Shown: in pieces, positions 56,556 through 62,185 of the stretch
Layout: each line of letters starts with the position of its first letter
How positions within the stretch are numbered: position 1 is the stretch's first letter
Assembly (NCBI GenBank): GCA_003214195.1
Contig: QCLY01000003.1
Coordinates: 1 to 62,185 of the forward strand
Direction of reading: 5' to 3'
From: Prochlorococcus sp. AG-418-G23
GTDB taxonomy: Bacteria; Cyanobacteriota; Cyanobacteriia; PCC-6307; Cyanobiaceae
Length of the DNA: 62,185 bases
Program-made: the position numbers and the translations under genes
Notes under the pieces: model-generated
What the model was told of the DNA's origin: nothing
Database searches by the model: none
What the model saw: the letters and a program-made list of their open reading frames with translations, nothing else

Positions 56556-57382
56556 TAGTTTGAAAACAATTTATTTTTTCTATGCTTGAGACTTGGCATC
56601 TGTTCCCTAATTTTTTTTACTCGTTCTTTATCAGCTGGCGCTATTGCAGCACCCTGCGTTTTTCCAGCATCAGACAAAACAGTTCCCCATGGATCTATTA
56701 CCATTGCATGACCATGACTTTGCCTTCTCCCATAATGAATTCCAGTTTGAGCTGGCGCGACTACATAAGCCGTATTTTCAATCGCTCTTGCTTGTAGTAA
56801 TATTTGCCAATGATCCTTTCCAGTAAAAGCTGTAAATGCTGCAGGAATCATGATTAACTCTGCACCATTAGAAGACAGATATCTATAAAGTTCGGGGAAT
56901 CTAACATCATAACAAATTGATAATCCCACTTTGCATAACCCAGGAACATCTACCACTGGAGGATATTCGTCTCCTGACAAGATAGTAGATGACTCTTTAT
57001 ATAAATTTCCGTCGGGTAAATCAACATCAAATAAATGAATCTTGTCATATTTAGCCAAAACCTGTCCATCTCGCCCAAAAAGAGCGGACCTATTTAAAGT
57101 ATGACTATCATCACCGGCAGGAACAGGATATCCTCCTCCCAAAAGAAATACTTGATATCTTTGCGACATAGTTTTGAGGAAATTTGTACACTTTATTGAC
57201 AATTCGGAAGCTAATCTAAGTTTTTCGCTATCTTCTCCTAAAAAGGCAAAATTCTCGGGCAATCCAATTAATTCAGCACCTCTTCTGGCCGCTAATTCAA
57301 TCTGTTCCTCAGCTTCGACAAAATTTGCTTCAACATTAGAAGTACTTGTAATTTGCAATGCAGCTACCAAAAAATCAGTCAA
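56555..57382 (-). CDS. Carbon-nitrogen hydrolase (Nit1/Nit2 type)
   Basis: A 275-residue nitrilase-superfamily amidase. The catalytic triad is visible: Glu in IGLPENFAFLG (about residue 43), Lys in KYDKIHLFDVDLP (about 117) and Cys in LSICYDVRFPELYRYL (about 156). Nit1/Nit2 enzymes act on deaminated glutathione or omega-amides; that is the likeliest role here. Confidence 0.9.
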   Translation of the reverse strand: MTDFLVAALQITSTSNVEANFVEAEEQIELAARRGAELIGLPENFAFLGEDSEKLRLASELSIKCTNFLKTMSQRYQVFLLGGGYPVPAGDDSHTLNRSALFGRDGQVLAKYDKIHLFDVDLPDGNLYKESSTILSGDEYPPVVDVPGLCKVGLSICYDVRFPELYRYLSSNGAELIMIPAAFTAFTGKDHWQILLQARAIENTAYVVAPAQTGIHYGRRQSHGHAMVIDPWGTVLSDAGKTQGAAIAPADKERVKKIREQMPSLKHRKNKLFSN

Positions 57383-57411
57383 AACATACTCCTAATAAAC
57401 CAATTTGTAAA

Positions 57412-58140
57412 TCATGAGGCTCGAATCACACCTCTCTCAACTTGAGTAGGAACAATGTCTAAGCAATCAAGTTCCGAGCAACATTTAAAATCTTCCTCAT
57501 AATCACCAAGACTTGTCAATCTTTTGCCATGGGTTGCTGTTTTTAAACATTTCAAAATATCATTTTTCCAGAGACTCCAGAGCGCCAAAGCAGCCTGTAA
57601 TTCGTCATTCATTATATTGACTTTAAAGTCGCAGTTTGTTTCCAAGTATGAGGCCAATGCTCCAGCAGCTAAAGAATCCTCTAGTGAATATGACCCTTCC
57701 CAACCACTACCCAGAATTAAAACATTATCTTTTTGCAGTGAAATTATTTTTTCAGCAACTGCTTTCCGATTTGGAAGTCCCATAGCAAATAGATATTTTG
57801 CATGTTGAACTTTTTGCAGCGACTTAGTACCATTTGTCGTGCTCATAAATAGTCTTTTACCCTTAACGACTGTTTTCGTGACTGATAGTGGAGAATTACC
57901 TAAGTCAAAGCCATTAATTTTCTTACCGCCTCTCTCCCCAAGCATTAGTCTTTCATCAGCATGCCACTTGGTAGCAGATTCTTTCAATAAATCTAAATCA
58001 GCAAAAACTTGTATTGAATCAGCACCATTTTTCAAAGCCCAAGAGATTGTAGTTGTGGCTCTTAAAACATCTATTACCACGGCAATATCAGGTTTTATAT
58101 CTGGGACATCATTCGCGACGTGATAATAAGTAAGATTGAT
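57412..58140 (-). CDS. comB: 2-phosphosulfolactate phosphatase-like (ComB), non-canonical start
   Basis: About 242 residues. AVVIDVLRATTTISWALKNG near residue 18, LMLGERGGKKINGFDLGNSP, STTNGTKSL and GSGWEGSYSLEDSLAAGA are ComB family motifs. The first GTG (58080) would cut off the start of the fold. The frame continues upstream with NLTYYHVANDVPD, matching the usual ComB N-terminus, but it begins at ATC (58138-58140). AGGA lies 7 bases before it. No ATG, GTG or TTG exists before the next stop. Confidence 0.82.
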   Translation of the reverse strand: MNLTYYHVANDVPDIKPDIAVVIDVLRATTTISWALKNGADSIQVFADLDLLKESATKWHADERLMLGERGGKKINGFDLGNSPLSVTKTVVKGKRLFMSTTNGTKSLQKVQHAKYLFAMGLPNRKAVAEKIISLQKDNVLILGSGWEGSYSLEDSLAAGALASYLETNCDFKVNIMNDELQAALALWSLWKNDILKCLKTATHGKRLTSLGDYEEDFKCCSELDCLDIVPTQVERGVIRAS

Positions 58141-58271
58141 GATCGTATCCTTTTCTAAAAATATTATAGAAAACAGTTACTTACTTTGAATATTTTTTTT
58201 TTAAAAACAAACTTATTGATATCATATTACTAATTTGAACTAATAAAACCTTATCAAATATTAAATTGAAA

Positions 58272-59582
58272 ATGAATAATATCCGCACAATAGAAGGTGG
58301 AGCAAATTTGAAAGGAAAAATAAAAGTACCCGGAGACAAATCTATTTCTCATAGAGCTTTGATAATCGGGAGTATTGCAGAGGGTGAAACCACGATTGAG
58401 GGCTTTTTAGATTCTGAAGATCCACTTTCAACTGCCGATTGCCTAAGAAAATTAGGCGTAAATATTCCAAGTATAAAAAAAGATGAGCCTTTTACAATCT
58501 CAGGCTTGGGTCTTAATGGATTAAAAGAGCCTAAAGAAATTCTCAACTGTGGGAATTCGGGAACCACCATGAGGTTATTAATGGGGTTATTAGCTGGTCA
58601 AGAAGGTAAAAATTTTATATTAACAGGAGACAATTCTCTTAATGAGAGGCCAATGGGGAGGGTAAATAAACCATTATCTTTGATGGGTGGCAAAATTTTT
58701 GGTAGGGAAAAAGGGAACAAAGCTCCAATATCAATTAATGGGAACAAACTTAAAGGATGTGTTATTGGAACGCCAGTAGCTAGTGCTCAAGTGAAATCTG
58801 CAATATTATTGGCCGGCCTTAAAGCTTCTGGGACTACTTCTGTTATTGAACCAGCATCCTCAAGAGATCATACAGAAAGAATGTTAAAAGCATTTGGAGC
58901 AGATATAAGTATCAGAGGAGAATTAGGGAGGAATGTAGTTGTAAAGTCAGGTAGCAAGTTGATTGGTCAGAGAATATTAATCCCTGGAGACATAAGCTCT
59001 GCATCCTTTTGGATGATTGCTGCATCTATTGTTCCAAATTCAGAGATTTTAATAAAGAATATTGGATTAAATCCTACTAGAACAGGAATATTATATGTAA
59101 TGGATTCAATGGGGTGCGATTATGAGATTTTAGATAAATCGACTATTGCGGGAGAACCTATTGGATCTATTAAAGTAAAAACTGCAAACAAATTAAGATC
59201 ATTCATTATTGAAGGAGATATTCTCCCAAAACTTATAGATGAAATTCCAATTCTTACTGTAGCTGCTTGTTTTTGTGATGGGGTTTCTGAAATTAAGGAT
59301 GCCCAGGAATTAAGAGTTAAGGAAACAGATCGATTAAAAGTCATGGCAAGACAATTACACAAATTCGGGGCTGAAATTAGAGAAAAAGAAGATGGATTAA
59401 TTATTAATGGCCAATCAAAATTTCATTCTGCAGAGGTAGATAGTGAGACGGATCATCGAGTAGCAATGAGCCTTGCTATCGCTTCTCTTCTTGCCAAAGG
59501 CAAATCAAAGATAAAGAGAGCAGATGCAGCTAGTGTCTCATATCCATCTTTTTGGGAAGACCTTGCCAAACTAACAAACTAA
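58272..59582 (+). CDS. aroA: 5-enolpyruvylshikimate-3-phosphate synthase
   Basis: A 436-residue shikimate-pathway enzyme joining PEP to shikimate 3-phosphate. [19 protein letters not shown] (residues 19-37), [19 protein letters not shown], and [15 protein letters not shown]-like [16 protein letters not shown] near 350 are the substrate-binding motifs. ATG at 58272 is preferred over a TTG two codons upstream. Confidence 0.95.
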   Translation: MNNIRTIEGGANLKGKIKVPGDKSISHRALIIGSIAEGETTIEGFLDSEDPLSTADCLRKLGVNIPSIKKDEPFTISGLGLNGLKEPKEILNCGNSGTTMRLLMGLLAGQEGKNFILTGDNSLNERPMGRVNKPLSLMGGKIFGREKGNKAPISINGNKLKGCVIGTPVASAQVKSAILLAGLKASGTTSVIEPASSRDHTERMLKAFGADISIRGELGRNVVVKSGSKLIGQRILIPGDISSASFWMIAASIVPNSEILIKNIGLNPTRTGILYVMDSMGCDYEILDKSTIAGEPIGSIKVKTANKLRSFIIEGDILPKLIDEIPILTVAACFCDGVSEIKDAQELRVKETDRLKVMARQLHKFGAEIREKEDGLIINGQSKFHSAEVDSETDHRVAMSLAIASLLAKGKSKIKRADAASVSYPSFWEDLAKLTN

Positions 59583-59602
59583 GCTATCTAATCATAAAGT
59601 TT

Positions 59603-60508
59603 TTGTCTGAATTAATTGAAGTTATAACTAAAGATGGAAGTTCTTCTTTAAGAAGCATTTTTTTTCAAGAGAATTTCCATAGCTTTTTAGGCGCTTTGGA
59701 GGAAACAAAAACAAAGTTTACAGCTCCCTCTGATTTGCAAAGGTATAAGGATAAATCTCTTAATGTTTTGGATATATGTTTTGGTTTAGGATACAATTCA
59801 GCATCTTTACTTAACGAATTACTTAAACAAAAATCGTATTTAAATTTATATGCTTTGGAAATTGATAGAAAGCCTCTTAAATATTCACTCAGTAAAAAAT
59901 CATTCCTGAAATTATGGGCTCCAAAAGTTACAGAAATATTTGAAGCATTGAGCCGAAACGATTTTTTTGAGGATCAATTTTTTAAATGTAAGATTTTATG
60001 GGGTGACGCTAGAGAAAAAATCAACATCATTCCTTCATCCATTAAATTCGATCTAATTTATTTAGATGGTTTTTCTCCTCAAAAATGTCCACAAGTATGG
60101 ACAATTGAATTTTTATCTAAAGTCACAGAGAAGCTAAATTCTCAGGGTTATTTAATAACCTATTCTTCATCAGCGGCAGTAAGAAAAACTCTAAGAAATC
60201 TTGGATTAGAGATTTTTTCTATTAAACCAAGTTTTAATAACAAAACTTTTTGGAGCCAGGGAACTGTAGCAATATCAAAATTTGATAAGAAAAAATTGAA
60301 CCCCAAATGCAATATTGAAAAGTTATCTTTAATGGAAGAGGAACATCTATTAACTAAAGCTAGTATTCCATATAGAGATCAAAATTTAAACTCAAGCAAA
60401 GACGATATAATTAGTAGAAGGTTAAATGAGCAATTATTCTCAAATCTATTATCTACAAAAAAATGGAGAGAGAAGTGGAAAATGACGAAGTCATCCGTCA
60501 AGAGTTAA
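59603..60508 (+). CDS. MnmC-like tRNA-modifying methyltransferase (DUF752)
   Basis: A 301-residue SAM enzyme corresponding to the methyltransferase half of MnmC, which completes mnm5s2U34 in tRNA. VLDICFGLGYNSASLL (motif I, about residue 51) and LIYLDGFSPQKCPQVWT (DxFxP motif) are diagnostic. The FAD oxidase half of MnmC is absent. The TTG at 59603 avoids a 31-base overlap with aroA that an earlier TTG (59552) would need. Confidence 0.82.
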   Translation: MSELIEVITKDGSSSLRSIFFQENFHSFLGALEETKTKFTAPSDLQRYKDKSLNVLDICFGLGYNSASLLNELLKQKSYLNLYALEIDRKPLKYSLSKKSFLKLWAPKVTEIFEALSRNDFFEDQFFKCKILWGDAREKINIIPSSIKFDLIYLDGFSPQKCPQVWTIEFLSKVTEKLNSQGYLITYSSSAAVRKTLRNLGLEIFSIKPSFNNKTFWSQGTVAISKFDKKKLNPKCNIEKLSLMEEEHLLTKASIPYRDQNLNSSKDDIISRRLNEQLFSNLLSTKKWREKWKMTKSSVKS

Positions 60509-60533
60509 ATTTAAATAAGGATTTCAAATAAAC

Positions 60534-61883
60534 ATGTTAAGTGTTGCGATATTAGCGGCAGGTAAGGGCACTAGAATGGAAAGCTCATTGCCAAAAGTTT
60601 TACATAAAATTTCTGGCAAAAGTCTTCTGCAAAGAGTAATTGATTCATGTGTTGAATTAAAACCTGATCAAATTTTCGTAATTACTGGACACAAATCAAT
60701 AGAGGTACAAAGGTCAATCCCAAAAGATAAAAAAATCCATGTTGTCATTCAAGAGCCTCAATCAGGAACAGGTCATGCTATCCAGGTACTTTGTAAAGAA
60801 GTAAAAAAACATAAAGGAAAACTTTTAGTCCTTAACGGCGATGTGCCACTTATTAAGCCAAGTACTCTAAAAAAACTTTTATATTTACATGATTCAAAAA
60901 ATGCTGATGTTTCTTTAATTACTACAAAGAAGATAAATCCTAATGGATATGGGAGAGTTTTTTTGAAGGGGGATTTAATAGAGAGAATTGTTGAAGAAAA
61001 AGATTGCAATGATTTAGAAAGAGAAAATCCATTAGTAAATGCAGGTATTTACTGTTTTAACTGGGATAATTTGTCAGCAATAATTAATAAATTACAAAGA
61101 AATAATAATCAAAAAGAAGTTTACTTAACAGATACAGTATCTTTGCTAAAGAATTCCTTAAGCCTACGAGTAGAGGATAATGGGGAGCTTCAAGGAATAA
61201 ATAACAGAATTCAGTTATCAGAGTGCGAGGAAAATATCCAGAATTCAATTAAAGAAAAGCATATGCTTAATGGTGTAACTTTTATAAATAAAGCAAGTTG
61301 TTCAATTAGTGAAGAAGCTGAAATTGCTAAGGATGTAATAATAGAGGCTAATACCCATGTAAGAGGGAATACCAAAATAAATAGTCATTGCATTATCGGA
61401 CCAAATACTTTTATAGAGAATTCTAATATTGGATTACATTGTGAAATTTCAAACTCTACTGTTTATGATTCTCAGATAATGGATTATATAAAAATTGGCC
61501 CTTATAGTCATATAAGACCTAATTCCAAAATATCATCCTTTAGCAAAATAGGTAATTTTGTTGAAATCAAAAATAGTCAATTAGATAAAGAATCTAAAGT
61601 AAACCATTTAAGTTATATTGGGGATTCTATTATTGGAAGATCTACAAATATTGGAGCGGGTACTATTACTGCAAATTTCGATGGTCAGAAAAAATATCAA
61701 ACAAAAATTGGTAAAAATTCCAGTATTGGTGCAAATACAGTTTTTGTAGCGCCTATAAATCTCGGGGAATCAGTAACAACAGGTGCCGGTTCAGTGATCA
61801 CCAAAGACTCTAAAGATAATTCATTGGCAATCTCAAGAACTAAACAAGTAAATATAGAAAATTGGAAAAAAAAGAAAATTTGA
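60534..61883 (+). CDS. glmU: Bifunctional UDP-N-acetylglucosamine pyrophosphorylase / glucosamine-1-phosphate acetyltransferase
   Basis: A 449-residue enzyme making UDP-GlcNAc for cell wall. The N-terminal uridyltransferase has [19 protein letters not shown] (residues 6-24), [11 protein letters not shown] and LNGDVPL. The C-terminal left-handed beta-helix has hexapeptide repeats, [10 protein letters not shown] with the catalytic His, and [13 protein letters not shown]. Convergent with murF, 1 base apart. Confidence 0.96.
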   Translation: MLSVAILAAGKGTRMESSLPKVLHKISGKSLLQRVIDSCVELKPDQIFVITGHKSIEVQRSIPKDKKIHVVIQEPQSGTGHAIQVLCKEVKKHKGKLLVLNGDVPLIKPSTLKKLLYLHDSKNADVSLITTKKINPNGYGRVFLKGDLIERIVEEKDCNDLERENPLVNAGIYCFNWDNLSAIINKLQRNNNQKEVYLTDTVSLLKNSLSLRVEDNGELQGINNRIQLSECEENIQNSIKEKHMLNGVTFINKASCSISEEAEIAKDVIIEANTHVRGNTKINSHCIIGPNTFIENSNIGLHCEISNSTVYDSQIMDYIKIGPYSHIRPNSKISSFSKIGNFVEIKNSQLDKESKVNHLSYIGDSIIGRSTNIGAGTITANFDGQKKYQTKIGKNSSIGANTVFVAPINLGESVTTGAGSVITKDSKDNSLAISRTKQVNIENWKKKKI

Positions 61884-61884
61884 T

Positions 61885-62185
61885 CTAATTAATTAATTCA
61901 ATAATTTTTTCAAGCTGCCAAAATCTGCTACCTTTTATAAGAATAGAATCCCCTTTTCTTGTAGTTTTGTTTATCTCTTTAGGTACATCATTAATATTAT
62001 TTAAAACTAAAAATTTTTTCTTATTTTTTAGAAAATTGATATAAAGTTTTTCATTTTTTTTATCGCAAATAAATAAACATTTTTCTATGTCTGAATTATT
62101 TACTAAGTTGAATATTTCTTTATGATACTTTTCAGATTTATCTCCCAATTCTTGCATACTTCCAAATATAAAAAATTTATTTCTA
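61885..62185 (-). CDS. murF: MurF, C-terminal end (cut by window edge)
   Basis: The last 100 residues of UDP-N-acetylmuramoyl-tripeptide--D-alanyl-D-alanine ligase; the frame is open to the right edge. FIFGSMQELGDKSEKYHKEI matches the LGDMLELG segment that starts the C-terminal ligase domain, and KGDSILIKGSRFWQLEKII matches its VKGSR end. Convergent with glmU. Confidence 0.85.
   Translation of the reverse strand, partial: RNKFFIFGSMQELGDKSEKYHKEIFNLVNNSDIEKCLFICDKKNEKLYINFLKNKKKFLVLNNINDVPKEINKTTRKGDSILIKGSRFWQLEKIIELIN

Overview
The window is AT-rich, compactly organised DNA from a marine picocyanobacterium, almost certainly a high-light-adapted Prochlorococcus. The evidence is a Pcb chlorophyll a/b antenna gene, a lycopene cyclase, an adenosylcobalamin-dependent (class II) ribonucleotide reductase, a CPP1-like J-like protein, a Tic20 homologue, the picocyanobacterial Yfr6 transcript, and many cyanobacteria-only families (DUF92, DUF3531, DUF1350, DUF2752, DUF3721, DUF4278). 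Most intergenic gaps are short, and no rRNA, CRISPR array, transposase or intact integrase gene was seen.

Layout. Bases 1-9.9 kb are core genome: the end of an SGNH hydrolase, a DUF92 protein, rsmE, an ABC ATPase, hslO, a CPP1-like gene, prfC, a methyltransferase and nrdJ. At 10.19-10.43 kb lies Yfr6: a structured Downstream-peptide (glutamine riboswitch family) leader, a 33-residue DUF4278 peptide and a strong terminator. From about 10.7 to 20.8 kb is an accessory stretch of small secreted or membrane proteins of unknown function. It is centred on one intact tRNA-Ser(UGA) at 13508-13594, with degraded partial copies of that tRNA on both sides. From 20.8 to 34.7 kb come Tic20, gloA, a two-gene operon with an RHH-like protein, a GMC oxidoreductase, a sirohydrochlorin chelatase, a SulP transporter, and metA and metY for homocysteine synthesis. 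From 34.8 to 45.5 kb are a glucosylglycerol-phosphatase homologue, a radical SAM ArsS-like protein, a Fur regulator, MscS, lycopene cyclase with two SDR enzymes, GST and a GltS-type symporter. At 45.6-47.1 kb the pcb gene faces a 58-residue small gene. From 47.2 kb to the end are hisS with two small genes, a DEDD exonuclease, a long minus-strand run (comB, nitrilase, amidase, murI, prenyl diphosphate synthase, acs), aroA, an MnmC-like methyltransferase, glmU and the end of murF.

The most interesting structure is at 11.17-15.33 kb. The 5' halves of tRNA-Ser at 11169 and 12592 stop at the anticodon arm, and a 3' half at 14653 begins there. The spaces between them are 0.9-1.4 kb modules holding one or two small genes. 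Three modules are bracketed on both sides by their own short repeat: GAGACCA pairs, GTGG(C/A)ACA-like pairs, and AGTGTTGG-GGAAT. The paired repeats recur at 11 bp, or about 20 bp for the third, which fits one or two helical turns. This looks like a stack of integrase-free cassettes sharing the anticodon arm of tRNA-Ser as a crossover site. It would fit small non-autonomous tRNA-targeting elements related to, or parasitic on, tycheposon-type mobile elements. The arrangement is visible in the sequence; mobility is inferred.

Other points of interest are comB, which seems to lack a canonical start codon, and a repressor-like operon with an 11-bp tandem operator. There are also two MUG113/T5orf172-like proteins, one fused to membrane segments, and a glucosylglycerol phosphatase lying divergent from a Rossmann-type dehydrogenase-like gene with no synthase nearby.
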